Assembly: GCF_003254295.1 (NCBI RefSeq)
Contig: NZ_QKZO01000013.1
Span: 29,945-93,944, forward strand
Length of the DNA stretch: 64,000 nt
Reading direction: 5' to 3'
Source: Rhodobacter capsulatus
Lineage (GTDB): Bacteria > Pseudomonadota > Alphaproteobacteria > Rhodobacterales > Rhodobacteraceae
Made by a program: the position numbers and the translations under genes. Below, piece by piece: positions 9,596 through 18,952 of the stretch (its first letter is position 1; the number at the start of each line of letters is the position of its first letter). The notes under the pieces were generated by a model. It searched no databases, had not been told where the DNA came from, and saw only the letters and a list, made by a program, of their open reading frames with translations.

Positions 9596-10165
9596 ATGGC
9601 CAAAGTCATCGCCTCTTCGCTGCGCAAGGGCAACGTCGTCGACATGGACGGTGTGCTTTACATCGTGCTGACCGCCGAAAACATCCACCCGGGCAAGGGC
9701 AACTCGGTGACGCAGGTCGAGATGCGCCGGATTTCGGACGGGGTGAAGGTGTCGGAACGCTGGCGCACCGTGGACAGCGTGGAAAAGGCGCATGTCGACG
9801 AGAACGAATTCGACTTCCTTTACGAGGATGGCGAGGGCTTCCACTTCATGAACCCCGAGACCTACGACCAGATCACCGTGTCGGAAGATGTGGTGGGCGA
9901 TGCGAAAGTCCACCTGCGCGACGGCATCCGGGTCTGGATGCTGACGCATGAAGGCGTGGCGCTGTCGATCGAGCTGCCGCAAAAGGTCACCGTCGAGGTC
10001 GAAGAGACCGAGCCGGTGGTGAAGGGGCAGACCGCGTCCTCCTCCTACAAGCCCGCGATGTGCACCGGCGGCATCCGCGTGATGGTGCCGCCGCATATCG
10101 GTGTGGGCACGAAGATCATCATCAACACCGCCGACACCTCCTATGTGGAACGTTCCAAGGAGTGA
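9596..10165 (+). CDS. efp: translation elongation factor P
   Basis: 189-residue EF-P, which binds between the P and E sites of ribosomes stalled at polyproline and stimulates peptide bond formation. Three beta-barrel domains in normal length. The modified loop is [13 protein letters not shown] with Lys34, the residue lysylated by EpmA, rather than Arg32 of the EarP type. The C-terminal signature [16 protein letters not shown] is complete. The divergent neighbour epmA supports beta-lysylation. Confidence 0.97.
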   Translation: MAKVIASSLRKGNVVDMDGVLYIVLTAENIHPGKGNSVTQVEMRRISDGVKVSERWRTVDSVEKAHVDENEFDFLYEDGEGFHFMNPETYDQITVSEDVVGDAKVHLRDGIRVWMLTHEGVALSIELPQKVTVEVEETEPVVKGQTASSSYKPAMCTGGIRVMVPPHIGVGTKIIINTADTSYVERSKE

Positions 10166-10190
10166 TCCGCTCGCACGGTCGTCAGCATCA

Positions 10191-10213
10191 GGCACCCTGC
10201 GGGGTGCCTTTTG
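10191..10213 (+). terminator. rho-independent terminator after efp
   Basis: Stem GGCACCC / GGGTGCC with TGCG loop followed by TTTTGG, 25 bases after the efp stop. Confidence 0.8.
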
Positions 10214-10226
10214 GTTTGCGGATTTC

Positions 10227-10298
10227 GCCGCGCGATGCGCGGCGACCCGCCGGGGGCTTCGCCCCCGGACCCCCAAGGTATTTGAAGCAAGATGAAGG
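10227..10298. repeat. REP-like intergenic palindromic element
   Basis: Two successive GC palindromes (CGCCGCGC..GCGCGGCG and CCGGGGGC-TTC-GCCCCCGG), then GACCCCCAAGGTATTTGAAGC and AAGATGAAG. The second half resembles a motif I know as frequent between genes in Rhodobacteraceae genomes. It lies between the efp terminator and the irr 3' end. Only this copy was found in the window. Confidence 0.5.
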
Positions 10299-10366
10299 GG
10301 GGCGTTGGCGGCAAAGAAAAAAGCCGGGAGCTTGTCCCGGCCTTGCTCGCGGCGTTTCGTCCCGGA

Positions 10367-10783
10367 TCAGATCTTTTTCAGCCGGATCACCACATCGACG
10401 CGGCTGACCTCGGTCCCTTCGGGGGCCTTCGGCACGCGGACGAGTTCAAGCTCCTCGACCGGGGCGTCGGAGATCCGGTTCTCGCCTTCCCAGAAGAAAT
10501 GCGGGTGGTCGTCCATCCGGGTGTCGAAATAGCTGCGCCCGGCATCGACGGTGATTTCATGCATGATCCCCGCCTCGCAAAAGGCGCGCAGCGTGTTGTA
10601 GACCGTGGCGAGCGAGACCTTTTCCCCGGCGTCGCGGGCGGCGGCATAAAGCCCCTCGGCGGTCACATGCCGGTTCGTCCCGTCGCCGACCAGAAGCGAC
10701 GCCAAGGACATCCGCTGCCGGGTCGGCCGAAGCCCGCCCGCGGCGAGCCAGCGCAGTCCACGTTCCTGAGCCATCGTCTTCAT
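10367..10783 (-). CDS. irr: Fur-family iron response regulator Irr
   Basis: 138-residue Fur-superfamily regulator of the Irr type, which in alphaproteobacteria represses or activates iron, heme and ROS genes according to heme status. The winged helix contains LRPTRQRMSLASLL and VSLATVYNTLRAFCEAG. The metal/heme region reads DDHPHFFWEGENRI; HPHF takes the place of the HxH motif, and the N-terminal GCPWR heme motif of Bradyrhizobium Irr is absent, as in many relatives. ATG 10783 is used since the upstream extension has no homology. The gene is divergent from fabA-fabB-fabI and has its own consensus promoter. It probably controls iron genes elsewhere; an effect on the fab genes is not shown. Confidence 0.92.
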   Translation of the reverse strand: MKTMAQERGLRWLAAGGLRPTRQRMSLASLLVGDGTNRHVTAEGLYAAARDAGEKVSLATVYNTLRAFCEAGIMHEITVDAGRSYFDTRMDDHPHFFWEGENRISDAPVEELELVRVPKAPEGTEVSRVDVVIRLKKI

Positions 10784-10810
10784 GATCGAAAACCCTTTTT
10801 TCCTGTAACT

Positions 10811-10839
10811 ATTATAAGTTGAACCGGCTTCGTATTCAA
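10811..10839 (-). promoter_or_regulatory. sigma-70 promoter for irr
   Basis: On the minus strand TTGAAT, a 17-bp spacer and a perfect TATAAT; the -10 lies about 30 bases upstream of the irr ATG. The region is also AACT-N6-AGTT, an imperfect palindrome that could hold an operator. Confidence 0.65.
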
Positions 10840-10937
10840 CGGGATTCTGACGCACCCCCGGGGCGGGGGGCGGGTCTTGCACCTTCGGGCGGGGCGGTGC
10901 TAGAGGAAGGGGGACAAGACCTTGGGGGGAAACGCCG

Positions 10938-11447
10938 ATGTCACTCTATCCGACAAGCTTCGGCAAGGAAGATCTGCTCAAATGTGCGCGAGGCGAGCTG
11001 TTCGGGCCGGGCAATGCCCAGCTTCCAGCGCCGCCGATGCTGATGATGGACCGCATCACCGAGATTTCGGAAGACGGTGGGCTGCATGGCAAGGGCCATG
11101 TGGTGGCCGAATTCGACATCACGCCGGATCTGTGGTTCTTTGACTGCCACTTCCCGGGCAATCCGATCATGCCGGGCTGCCTTGGCCTGGACGGGCTGTG
11201 GCAGCTCACCGGCTTCAACCTCGGCTGGCGCGGCTGGCAGGGACGGGGCTATGCGCTGGGCGTGGGCGAGGTCAAGCTGACCGGCATGGTCCGCCCCGAC
11301 CGCAAGATGCTGACCTACAAGGTCGATTTCACCAAGGCCCTGCAGACCCGGCGTCTGACCATGGGCGTGGCCGACGGCATCGTCGAGGCCGATGGCGAAG
11401 TGATCTATGTGGTCAAGGACATGAAAGTGGCTCTCTCGGAGAGCTGA
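10938..11447 (+). CDS. fabA: 3-hydroxydecanoyl-ACP dehydratase/isomerase
   Basis: 169-residue hotdog-fold enzyme that dehydrates 3-hydroxyacyl-ACP and isomerises trans-2-decenoyl-ACP to cis-3-decenoyl-ACP, the branch point of anaerobic unsaturated fatty acid synthesis. Active-site His71 (FDCHFPGNP) and Asp85 (CLGLDGLW) are present. Length is normal. It is followed 23 bp later by fabB, the partner enzyme, and then fabI, so this is an operon making vaccenate-type unsaturated chains. Confidence 0.97.
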   Translation: MSLYPTSFGKEDLLKCARGELFGPGNAQLPAPPMLMMDRITEISEDGGLHGKGHVVAEFDITPDLWFFDCHFPGNPIMPGCLGLDGLWQLTGFNLGWRGWQGRGYALGVGEVKLTGMVRPDRKMLTYKVDFTKALQTRRLTMGVADGIVEADGEVIYVVKDMKVALSES

Positions 11448-11470
11448 TCGAAGAAGGACAGGAGGCCCCC

Positions 11471-12700
11471 ATGCGGCGCGTCGTCATCACCGGGCTGGGC
11501 ATCGTCAGCCCCATCGGCAACAATGCCGAAGAGGTTTCGGCCAGCCTGCGGGCCGGTCGCTCGGGCATCGTCTTTGCCCCCGAATATGCCGAGCGCGGGT
11601 TCCGCAGCCAGATCCATGGCGCCCCGCAGATCGTGCTGGAAGACCATATCGACAAGCGCAACCTGCGCTTCATGGGCCGCGGCGCCGCCTACAACTTCCT
11701 GTCGATGGAACAGGCGATCCGCGATTCGGGGCTTGAGGACAGCGACGTCTCGAACCCGCGCACCGGGCTGATCATGGGCTCGGGCGGGCCCTCGACCTCG
11801 AACTTCTTCGAGGCGCATCAGACCGTGCTGCAAAAGGGCTCGCCCAAGCGCATGGGGCCGTTCATGGTGACGCGCTGCATGTCCTCGACGAACTCGGCCT
11901 GTCTGGCGACGCCCTTCAAGATCAAGGGCGTGAACTATTCGATCACCTCGGCCTGCTCGACCTCGGCGCATTGCATCGGCAACGCCGCCGAGCTGATCCA
12001 GATGGGCAAGCAGGACATCGTCTTTGCCGGCGGCGGCGAGGAGCTGGACTGGACGCTTTCCTGCCTCTTCGACGCGATGGGCGCGATGTCGTCGAAATAC
12101 AACGACACGCCGACCACCGCGGCCCGCGCCTTCGATCTGACCCGCGACGGTTTCGTGATTGCGGGCGGCGGCGGCGTTCTGGTTCTGGAGGAACTCGAAC
12201 ACGCGAAGGCCCGCGGCGCGAAGATCTATGCCGAAATCACCGGCTACGGCGCGACCTCGGACGGCTATGACATGGTGGCGCCGTCGGGCGAGGGCGGCGA
12301 ACGCTCGATGCGGCTCGCGCTTGATACCCTGCCCGAAGGCCGCCAGATCACCTATATCAACGCGCATGGCACCTCGACGGTCGCGGGCGACGTGACCGAG
12401 GTCGAGGCCGTGCGGCGGGTGTTCGGCGAGGGCAATGTGCCGCCGATCTCCTCCACCAAATCGCTGACCGGGCACAGCCTCGGCGCGACCGGCGTGCACG
12501 AGGCGATCTATTGCCTTCTGATGATGCAGGGCAAATTCATCACCGGATCGGCCAACATCACCGAGCTGGACCCGGCGATCAAGCCCGAGGAAATCGCCAC
12601 CAAGCTGGTCGAAAACGTCGAATTCGACTCGGTTCTGTCGAACAGCTTCGGCTTTGGCGGCACCAATGCCACGCTGGTGATGAGCGCCTACAAGGGTTGA
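11471..12700 (+). CDS. fabB: beta-ketoacyl-ACP synthase I
   Basis: 409-residue condensing enzyme that extends cis-3-decenoyl-ACP. Thiolase-fold catalytic triad: C162 (SACSTSAHC), H299 (NAHGTST) and H335 ([10 protein letters not shown]). AGGAGG lies 6 bases before ATG 11471; a longer in-frame reading back to 11198 runs through fabA and is not coding. It is placed between fabA and fabI, 6 bp before the latter. Confidence 0.97.
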   Translation: MRRVVITGLGIVSPIGNNAEEVSASLRAGRSGIVFAPEYAERGFRSQIHGAPQIVLEDHIDKRNLRFMGRGAAYNFLSMEQAIRDSGLEDSDVSNPRTGLIMGSGGPSTSNFFEAHQTVLQKGSPKRMGPFMVTRCMSSTNSACLATPFKIKGVNYSITSACSTSAHCIGNAAELIQMGKQDIVFAGGGEELDWTLSCLFDAMGAMSSKYNDTPTTAARAFDLTRDGFVIAGGGGVLVLEELEHAKARGAKIYAEITGYGATSDGYDMVAPSGEGGERSMRLALDTLPEGRQITYINAHGTSTVAGDVTEVEAVRRVFGEGNVPPISSTKSLTGHSLGATGVHEAIYCLLMMQGKFITGSANITELDPAIKPEEIATKLVENVEFDSVLSNSFGFGGTNATLVMSAYKG

Positions 12701-12706
12701 GGAACG

Positions 12707-13495
12707 ATGGCTGAGTTGATGAAGGGAAAACGCGGCCTCGTCATGGGCGTGGCCAATGAACGCTCGATCGCCTGGGGCATCGCCTCGGCCTTAGCGGCCG
12801 AGGGGGCGGAACTGGCCTTTTCCTATCAGGGCGAGGCTTTCGGCAAGCGGGTCGAGCCGCTGGCGGCCTCGGTCGGATCGACGCTTCTGGTCGATGTCGA
12901 CGTGAACGACGATGCCTCGCTTGATGCCGCCTTTGCCCGGCTGAAAGACGAATGGGGCACGATCGATTTCGTCATCCATGCCATCGCCTATTCCGACAAG
13001 AACGAGCTGGCGGGGCGGTTCATCCACACCACGCGCGAGAATTTCAAGAACAGCCTGGCCATTTCCTGCTTCAGCTTCATCGACATCGCCCGCCGCGCGT
13101 CGGAGCTGATGCCGGACGGCGGCGCGCTGATCACGCTCACTTATGGCGGCTCGAACCGGGTGACGCCGTTTTACAACGTGATGGGCGTGGCCAAGGCGGC
13201 GTTGGAAAGCGCCGTGCGCTATCTGGCCAATGACCTTGGCCCGCAGGGGATCCGGGTGAATGCGATCTCGCCCGGCCCGATGAAGACGCTGGCGGGCGCG
13301 GCCATCGGCGGGGCGCGCAAGACCTTCCGCCACACGGAAGCCAACAGCCCGATGCGCCAGAATGCGACGCTGGAAGCGGTGGGCGGCTCGGCGGTGTTCC
13401 TGTGTTCCGATTACGGCGCCTGCACGACGGGGGATGTGGTGATGGTCGATTGCGGCTATCATGTGCTGGGCATGCCGCAGCCCGAGAACATCTGA
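12707..13495 (+). CDS. fabI: enoyl-ACP reductase (NADH)
   Basis: 262-residue SDR-family enoyl reductase completing the elongation cycle. The FabI-specific nucleotide site GVANERSIAWG is at residues 14-24, and the Tyr-x6-Lys pair is Y156/K163 (FYNVMGVAKAA). It is the target of triclosan in FabI-type organisms. Last gene of the fabA-fabB-fabI operon, ending just before a clear terminator. A second Met codon at residue 5 could also serve as the start. Confidence 0.96.
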   Translation: MAELMKGKRGLVMGVANERSIAWGIASALAAEGAELAFSYQGEAFGKRVEPLAASVGSTLLVDVDVNDDASLDAAFARLKDEWGTIDFVIHAIAYSDKNELAGRFIHTTRENFKNSLAISCFSFIDIARRASELMPDGGALITLTYGGSNRVTPFYNVMGVAKAALESAVRYLANDLGPQGIRVNAISPGPMKTLAGAAIGGARKTFRHTEANSPMRQNATLEAVGGSAVFLCSDYGACTTGDVVMVDCGYHVLGMPQPENI

Positions 13496-13512
13496 GGATG
13501 GACTGTGACACG

Positions 13513-13538
13513 GGGCGCCTTCGGGCGCCCTTTGCTTT
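13513..13538 (+). terminator. rho-independent terminator after fabI
   Basis: Stem GGGCGCC / GGCGCCC with TTCG loop followed by TTTGCTTT, ending 11 bases before the next start codon. Confidence 0.8.
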
Positions 13539-13548
13539 GGAGGGTAGG

Positions 13549-14427
13549 ATGGCGTTTTTCACCGCAGATGATGGCGCGAAGATCGCTTTCGCCGACGAGG
13601 GGCAGGGGCCTGTCGTTCTGGCGCTGGCCGGGCTGACCCGCACCGGGCGCGATTTCGACTATCTGGCGGCCCATCTGCCGCCCTGCCGTCTGATCCGCAT
13701 GGATTACCGCGGCCGCGGCGACAGCCAATGGACCGGCGGCGCGACCTATACCGTCCTGCGCGAGGCGGCGGATGCGCTGCAGCTGCTCGACCATCTGGGC
13801 GTGGAAAGGGCTGCCATCCTTGGCACCTCGCGCGGCGGGATGATCGGGATGTATCTGGCGGCGGTGGCGAAGGATCGTCTGACCGGGCTGTGCCTGAACG
13901 ACATCGGCCCGGTGATCGAGCGCGCGGGGCTGGAGCGCATCTTCGACGTCGTCGGCCGCAATCCGGGGACGAAGAGCTTTGCCGAGTTGGTCGAGAAGCT
14001 GCCCGCCGCGATGGTCGGCTATGAAAACGTCCCCGCCAGCCGCTGGCTGGAAGAGACCGAACGGCACAATATCGAAACGCCGCAAGGCGTGAAGATCAAC
14101 TACGATCCGGAGTTGCGCGACGCCTTCCTCCACGCCTTTGACGCGGGCGTCTTCGAGACCTGGCCCTTGTTCGACGCCTGCGCCGGTCTGCCCGTGGCGC
14201 TGATCCGGGGGGCGAATTCCGACCTTCTGAGCCCCGAAACCGTGGCCGAGATGCGCCGCCGCCGCCCCGACCTGCTTTTCGCCGAAGTTCCGGGCCGTCC
14301 GCATATTCCCTTCCTGGATGAGCCCGAGGCGGTCGCGCTGATCCGCGCCTGGATCGCGCAGCTGCCCGGCTGCGCCAAAGCGGCTGCGGCATATGCGCCG
14401 GATGCCCCCAATTCGAACCAAAGTTGA
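13549..14427 (+). CDS. alpha/beta hydrolase
   Basis: 292-residue alpha/beta-hydrolase fold protein. The oxyanion-hole region reads LAGLTRTGRDF, the nucleophile elbow is GTSRGGM with S94, an acid is likely in IRGANSDLLSP, and the catalytic His in PGRPHIPFLDEP. No signal peptide, so cytoplasmic. Substrate unknown; relatives include esterases and lactonases. The start at 13549 has AGGGTAGG upstream and lies between the fabI terminator and the RTX gene. Confidence 0.85.
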   Translation: MAFFTADDGAKIAFADEGQGPVVLALAGLTRTGRDFDYLAAHLPPCRLIRMDYRGRGDSQWTGGATYTVLREAADALQLLDHLGVERAAILGTSRGGMIGMYLAAVAKDRLTGLCLNDIGPVIERAGLERIFDVVGRNPGTKSFAELVEKLPAAMVGYENVPASRWLEETERHNIETPQGVKINYDPELRDAFLHAFDAGVFETWPLFDACAGLPVALIRGANSDLLSPETVAEMRRRRPDLLFAEVPGRPHIPFLDEPEAVALIRAWIAQLPGCAKAAAAYAPDAPNSNQS

Positions 14428-14492
14428 TGCCGGTCATGGCGCGGCTCACGCTTTCGTGAGGCAATTCCCCCGCTCTGGTACGGGAGGACACC

Positions 14493-16361
14493 ATGACGCT
14501 TTCTTATCGTTTCGATTCTTGGATTCTGACACGCCGCTTTCCCGATCCGACGGACTGGTCCGAGCAGGTGAACACCCTGCAGCACAGCACCGTCACTCTG
14601 CGGGTTCCCGACGGGCAGAACACCTTCATCCTGTCGGGCAGTGGCATGACCGACCCGATGCAATTCGCCGATTCCAGCATGTCCTATGTGCTGACCAGCC
14701 TTGGGCCGGTGAACGAGGCGCTGGGTCAGGGGCACATGGTCGCGATCCGGCGCGTGCATTACGATGACGGCACCTTCACCGATGTGCTGCACATCAGCCG
14801 CCATGTCGTGGTGGATGTCGGCGGCACGCCGCAGATGATCGGTTTCGACGAGATCTTCGTCTATCTTGGCGGGGTGGCGCTGCCCGATTTCACCTCGGCC
14901 GCGGCGATGGCCGCCTGGGCGGGCAATTACCTGTCCTGGGGCGCGCCCAGCCCCGCGCTTTACCCGACCGGCGCCGCGATCGACTGGGGCGGCTTTGACA
15001 TCGACAACGTGATCCGCGGCACGAACCTGGCCGATACGCTGACGGGCGGGGCCCTGAACGACGAGATCCTGGGCCTTGCGGGCAATGACAGTCTTTCAGG
15101 GGGCGAGGGCAATGACACGCTGAACGGCGCGGCGGGGCGGGACACGCTGTCCGGCGGCACCGGCGACGATGTGCTGCGCGCCGGGGCGATGGATGTGTCC
15201 AATGATCTGCTGCTGGGCGGCGCGGGCTCGGACACGGCCGATTACCGCGCCGTCACCGCGGCCTCGGGGATCGTCATCGATCTTCTGGCGGGCCGCGCGG
15301 TGAATGCGGCCTATGTCGGCACCGACCGGCTGGTGGGCGTCGAGAATGCGATCGGCGGCGCGGGGGCGGATACGATCCTCGGCACCGCGGGGGCGAACCG
15401 GATCGACGGCGGTCTGGGCGCCGATGATCTGCGCGGCGGCGCCGGGAATGATGTCTATGTCGTCGACCGGGCGGGCGACCGGATCACCGAAGCCGCGGGG
15501 GGCGGCACCGAGACGGTGATCGCCACCTATTCCGGCCATACGCTGGGCGCCAATCTGGAAAACCTGGTGCTGGACGGCACGGTTCTGGCGGGCAGCGGCA
15601 ATGCGCTGGCCAACCGGGTGACCGGCAATGCGGCGGCGAACCTGCTGGCGGGCGGGCTTGGCAATGACCTTCTGCGCGGCATGGCGGGGACCGACGCCTT
15701 GCAGGGCGGCGAGGGTCATGACACGCTGGATGGCGGCACCGGCGCCGACCGGATGCTGGGCGGGGCGGGCAACGACAGCTACATCGTCGACGAGAGCGGC
15801 GACCGCATCTTCGAGACCGTGACCCCGAGCGGCACCGCCGATGCGGGCGGGCGCGATCATGTCAGCAGTTCGGTGACGATCAACCTGGATGCCTATGCCG
15901 GGGTCCGCTTCGTCGAGAATGTCACCCTGACCGGCACCTACACGATCAACGCCACCGGCAATGCGCTGAACAACCGGATCATCGGCAACGAGGCCGACAA
16001 TGTGCTGGCGGGCGGTCTGGGCAATGACGTGATCACCACCGGGCTGGGCAGCGACGTGATCGTCTTCAACACCGCGCTTGGGGTGACCAATGTCGATCTG
16101 ATCACCGATTTCTATGCCGGTTACGATCAGATCCGGCTTGACGATGCGATCTTCACCACGCTGGCGCGCGGGGCGCTGGCCGACAGCGCCTTTGTCGCGA
16201 ACGAGGGCGGCCGGGCGATGGATGCGGGCGACCGGATCCTGTTCGATACCGCGACGGCGCGGCTTTATTACGACGCCGACGGCACCGGCGCGGGCGCCCG
16301 GGTGCTGGTCGCCTTCGTCACCGGCTCGATCCTGACGGCAGAGGATTTCCTGGTGATCTGA
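14493..16361 (+). CDS. RTX-type calcium-binding secreted protein
   Basis: 622-residue protein with no Sec signal. Residues 1-175 form a domain of unknown function ([27 protein letters not shown]). From about 180 on there are many glycine-aspartate nonapeptides of the GGxGxDxLx kind ([45 protein letters not shown]), which bind Ca2+ in parallel beta-rolls, and a hydrophobic C-terminus ([13 protein letters not shown]) typical of type I secretion signals. It is likely exported by a type I system, none of which is encoded in the window. No catalytic motif (protease, lipase) was recognised. Confidence 0.88.
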   Translation: MTLSYRFDSWILTRRFPDPTDWSEQVNTLQHSTVTLRVPDGQNTFILSGSGMTDPMQFADSSMSYVLTSLGPVNEALGQGHMVAIRRVHYDDGTFTDVLHISRHVVVDVGGTPQMIGFDEIFVYLGGVALPDFTSAAAMAAWAGNYLSWGAPSPALYPTGAAIDWGGFDIDNVIRGTNLADTLTGGALNDEILGLAGNDSLSGGEGNDTLNGAAGRDTLSGGTGDDVLRAGAMDVSNDLLLGGAGSDTADYRAVTAASGIVIDLLAGRAVNAAYVGTDRLVGVENAIGGAGADTILGTAGANRIDGGLGADDLRGGAGNDVYVVDRAGDRITEAAGGGTETVIATYSGHTLGANLENLVLDGTVLAGSGNALANRVTGNAAANLLAGGLGNDLLRGMAGTDALQGGEGHDTLDGGTGADRMLGGAGNDSYIVDESGDRIFETVTPSGTADAGGRDHVSSSVTINLDAYAGVRFVENVTLTGTYTINATGNALNNRIIGNEADNVLAGGLGNDVITTGLGSDVIVFNTALGVTNVDLITDFYAGYDQIRLDDAIFTTLARGALADSAFVANEGGRAMDAGDRILFDTATARLYYDADGTGAGARVLVAFVTGSILTAEDFLVI

Positions 16362-16388
16362 CCCCGGTCCGGAAGACCCCGGGTCCGT

Positions 16389-16418
16389 CCCCGCGGGGCG
16401 GGCCTAGGCCCCGCGGGG
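16389..16418. terminator. nested GC palindrome, possible terminator after RTX gene
   Basis: CCCCGCGGGGC / GCCCCGCGGGG inverted repeat with a second palindrome GGCCTAGGCC in its centre. It lies 28 bases after the RTX stop. No T-run follows, so intrinsic termination is uncertain. Confidence 0.45.
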
Positions 16419-16537
16419 CGCTTCGTCGCAGCGGCGCCCTGACGGCTTTGCAATTGTCATTAGCGTTTGACTTATGCTGCATCCGATGGAACACCTGCGG
16501 CCAAATCAGGCCCGCAAGGCGGGCAAAGGAGGATGCG

Positions 16538-17641
16538 GTGAAGATCGACGGAACCCCCTATCGCACGATCTGGCAGGACGCGCGCGGCATCGTGCAGGTG
16601 ATCGACCAGCGCTGGTTGCCGCATGAATTGCGCATCGTCGATCTGCAAAGCCGCGCCGATTTCGCCGTGGCGATCCGTGACATGTGGGTGCGCGGCGCGC
16701 CGCTGATCGGGGCGGCGGCCGCCTGGGGCGTCGCCGTGGCGATGCAGGAGGATCCCTCGGACGCCGGTCTGGCCGAGACCTGGGAGGTGCTGCACGAGAC
16801 CCGTCCGACGGCGATCAACCTGCGCTGGGCGCTCGATGAAATGGTGCGGGTGCTGCGCCCGGTCCCGCCCGAGCTGCGCGCCGCGGTGGCGGCGAAACGC
16901 GCCGCCGAGATCTGCGACGAGGATGTGGAGATCAACCGCCGCATCGGCCAGCACGGGCTGGAGATCATCAAGGCGATCGCGGCGAAAAAGCCCGGCCAGA
17001 CGGTCAACATCCTGACCCATTGCAATGCGGGCTGGCTGGCGACGGTCGATTGGGGCACCGCCACCTCGCCGATTTATCACGCGCATGAGGCGGGGATCCC
17101 GGTGCATGTCTTCGTCGACGAGACCCGGCCGCGCAATCAGGGCGCGCAGCTGACGGCCTGGGAGATGAACCACCATGGCATCTCGCATGCGCTGGTGGTC
17201 GACAATGCGGGCGGCCATCTGATGCAGCATGGCGAGGTCGACATGGTGATCGTCGGCACCGACCGCACCACGGCGCGCGGCGATGTCTGCAACAAGATCG
17301 GCACCTATCTGAAAGCCTTGGCGGCGCGGGCGAATGGCGTGCCCTTCTATGTCGCGCTGCCCTCGCCGACGATCGACTGGCGGGTGCGGGACGGGGTGAA
17401 GGAAATCCCGATCGAGGAGCGCAATTCCGAAGAAGTGACGCTGGTGCAGGGCCGCGGCGCGGATGGCAAGATCGCGCTGGTGCAGATCTCGCCCGATGGC
17501 ACGCCCGCGCGCAACCCGGCCTTTGACGTGACGCCCTGCGAATTGGTGACCGGGCTTCTGACCGAGCGCGGGCTTTGCCCGGCGAACGAGGCGGCGATGG
17601 CGGCGATGTTCCCCGATCTCAAGGCCGCGATGCTGGGCTGA
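16538..17641 (+). CDS. mtnA: S-methyl-5-thioribose-1-phosphate isomerase
   Basis: 367-residue enzyme of the eIF2B-alpha/MtnA family that converts 5-methylthioribose-1-phosphate to 5-methylthioribulose-1-phosphate in salvage of methylthioadenosine; close relatives act on 5-deoxyribose-1-phosphate. Catalytic Cys and Asp are in [15 protein letters not shown] and [22 protein letters not shown] start at 16538 is chosen because AAAGGAGG lies 5 bases upstream and the protein then has normal length. No mtnK, mtnP, mtnB, mtnC or mtnD is nearby. The 3' end faces a SorC regulator across a structured repeat, and a fused aldolase/dehydrogenase lies beyond it. Confidence 0.92.
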   Translation: MKIDGTPYRTIWQDARGIVQVIDQRWLPHELRIVDLQSRADFAVAIRDMWVRGAPLIGAAAAWGVAVAMQEDPSDAGLAETWEVLHETRPTAINLRWALDEMVRVLRPVPPELRAAVAAKRAAEICDEDVEINRRIGQHGLEIIKAIAAKKPGQTVNILTHCNAGWLATVDWGTATSPIYHAHEAGIPVHVFVDETRPRNQGAQLTAWEMNHHGISHALVVDNAGGHLMQHGEVDMVIVGTDRTTARGDVCNKIGTYLKALAARANGVPFYVALPSPTIDWRVRDGVKEIPIEERNSEEVTLVQGRGADGKIALVQISPDGTPARNPAFDVTPCELVTGLLTERGLCPANEAAMAAMFPDLKAAMLG

Positions 17642-17651
17642 GGCTCGTTTC

Positions 17652-17866
17652 GGGCGGATCAGGAAAGGCATTGCCTTTCCCCGCCCGTGTCGCACCCTTT
17701 GTGCAAAGACCCTCTGCCGCAAGCGCAACAGAGGCCAGCGCCCGGCCCGGGCGGCGCGAAAGCGCCCGCCATGGGGCGGGGCGGGCGCTGGCCGGGGGCC
17801 TTTGGGCCCCCGGCGGTCATGGGGCAACTGTTTCGCGTGACCTCGGCGATGGCCTCGGTCATCGCA
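17652..17866 (-). repeat. ~210-bp structured repeat, copy A
   Basis: This 215-bp stretch fills the gap between the convergent mtnA and SorC-regulator genes. Its reverse complement aligns with copies at 20998-21203 and 56481-56684. Shared landmarks in order: GAGGCCATCGCCGAGG, a hairpin CCGGGGGCC-CAAA-GGCCCCCGG, a hairpin GCGCCCGCC..GGCGGGCGC, GCCTCTGTTG, and a terminal hairpin GGAAAGGC-N3-GCCTTTCC flanked by GGGCGG/CCGCCC. The three palindromes are the best conserved parts. I do not recognise the family. It could act as a bidirectional terminator, structured RNA or mobile palindromic element. Confidence 0.85.
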
Positions 17867-17875
17867 AGCCCCCCC

Positions 17876-18859
17876 CTAAGCCGCCGCCAGCAGCGCCTCG
17901 GCCACCCGGGTCGAGGTGGCCAGATGCGTGACATAGCCGCCGCGGATCGCGGCGAGGCTGGGCACCACCTTATCCAGCCCCGGTGTCACCAGAATCCCCA
18001 TCTCCAGACCCACCAGCCGCGGCAGGTCGATGCCGATCATCCGCGCCTCGGTCTCGCCCGGCATCTGCCGCCCCATCGCATCGACGAAACGCCCGCAGAT
18101 CACCCCCGCCGCGCCGCGCGCGACATGGGCGGCCAGCTCCTCGGGCGTGGCCAGACCGGAACTGACGACATGGCTGTTCTCGCTCACCGTGCCGACGGAA
18201 AAGAGAAGCTTGTTCACCCCCTGCAGCGCCTGAAGCTGCGCCCGGAGGATCGGTTCGGCCCGCAATTCTTCGGCCAGCGCCGCACGCGACAGCACCGCGG
18301 GCGCATGCAGGTTCAGACAGCGCGCCCCCAGCCGTTGCGCCAGCCGGGTCGAGCAGGCCTCGGCGGTGAAGCCATAGGGCGTCGCCATCGAGCCCACCAG
18401 CTGCAACACCGTCAGATCCGCGATCGCGCGGTTTTCGACCTGCTCGGCCAGTTCATAGACCGTGCGGCCCCAGGCCACGCCCAGCCGGTCGCCGGGCGCC
18501 AGAAGGTCGGGCAGCCACAGCGCCGCCCCGCGCACGACGCGGGCAAAAGCGGTGTCGGCCTCCAGCCCGTCATCGGGCACCACGAAAGCCTCGGTCAGAC
18601 CGAATGTCGCGCAAAGTTCCAGCGACAGCCGATGCGCGGTAAAGGCGGGCGCGGCCAAAGTGATGCGAATGAGCCCGGTTTCGCGCGCCTCCTGCAGGTA
18701 GTTCACCACCGTCGCCCGCGAAATCCCCAAAGTCTCGGCGATGTCCTGCTGGTTGCGGCCGTCGTGGTAATACATCCACGCCACCTCGATCACCGCGTTT
18801 TCGCCGCTGATCCGGCCCAGCGGCCGCCCCAGAGATCGCTTCCGTGTCGTGCCCGCCAT
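17876..18859 (-). CDS. SorC-family sugar-responsive regulator
   Basis: 327-residue regulator: N-terminal HTH (YYHDGRNQQDIAETLGISRATVVNYLQEARETGLI, about residues 28-62) followed by a SorC sugar-phosphate-binding domain (GRTVYELAE, VLQLVGSM, HAPAVLS, FSVGTV, GAAGVICGRFVDAMG). Such proteins (DeoR of Bacillus, SorC, LsrR type) are released from DNA by a phosphorylated sugar. ATG 18859 has GAGGG upstream. It is divergent from the aldolase/dehydrogenase gene across 93 bp and very probably controls it. A much longer open frame on this strand continues across the aldolase gene but is only a shadow. Confidence 0.88.
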   Translation of the reverse strand: MAGTTRKRSLGRPLGRISGENAVIEVAWMYYHDGRNQQDIAETLGISRATVVNYLQEARETGLIRITLAAPAFTAHRLSLELCATFGLTEAFVVPDDGLEADTAFARVVRGAALWLPDLLAPGDRLGVAWGRTVYELAEQVENRAIADLTVLQLVGSMATPYGFTAEACSTRLAQRLGARCLNLHAPAVLSRAALAEELRAEPILRAQLQALQGVNKLLFSVGTVSENSHVVSSGLATPEELAAHVARGAAGVICGRFVDAMGRQMPGETEARMIGIDLPRLVGLEMGILVTPGLDKVVPSLAAIRGGYVTHLATSTRVAEALLAAA

Positions 18860-18881
18860 CTTGCCCTCCGGGTTTCGCCGT

Positions 18882-18910
18882 TTGACAAAAATAGGTGACA
18901 AAAGTAAGGA
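18882..18910 (+). promoter_or_regulatory. promoter with TGACAAAA direct repeats (likely SorC operator)
   Basis: TTGACA, 17-bp spacer and TAAGGA form a fair sigma-70 promoter for the aldolase gene. TGACAAAA occurs twice, 13 bp apart (18883 and 18896), overlapping this promoter. In the short space between two divergent genes, these repeats are the best candidates for the regulator's operator. Inferred from position only. Confidence 0.5.
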
Positions 18911-18952
18911 AATCCAGCGCCGTTGCCGCGCCCGCGAGAAAAGGAGACCCCG

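Noticed and set aside
14960..15860. Periodic GC-rich repeats in this region as a CRISPR or tandem DNA repeat array
   Set aside because: They are codons for RTX nonapeptides with varied sequence; there are no identical repeats with unique spacers.
16448..16537. Upstream N-terminal extension of MtnA, and a possible SAM-type riboswitch before it
   Set aside because: The extension has no homology and the GTG at 16538 has a strong ribosome binding site. I could not match the leader to a SAM riboswitch consensus.
17659..17934. A short peptide frame (MTEAIAEVTRN...) shared by repeat copies A and B
   Set aside because: Frames in A and B look similar because the DNA is repeated, but copy C does not keep the frame, and the palindromes rather than codons are conserved.
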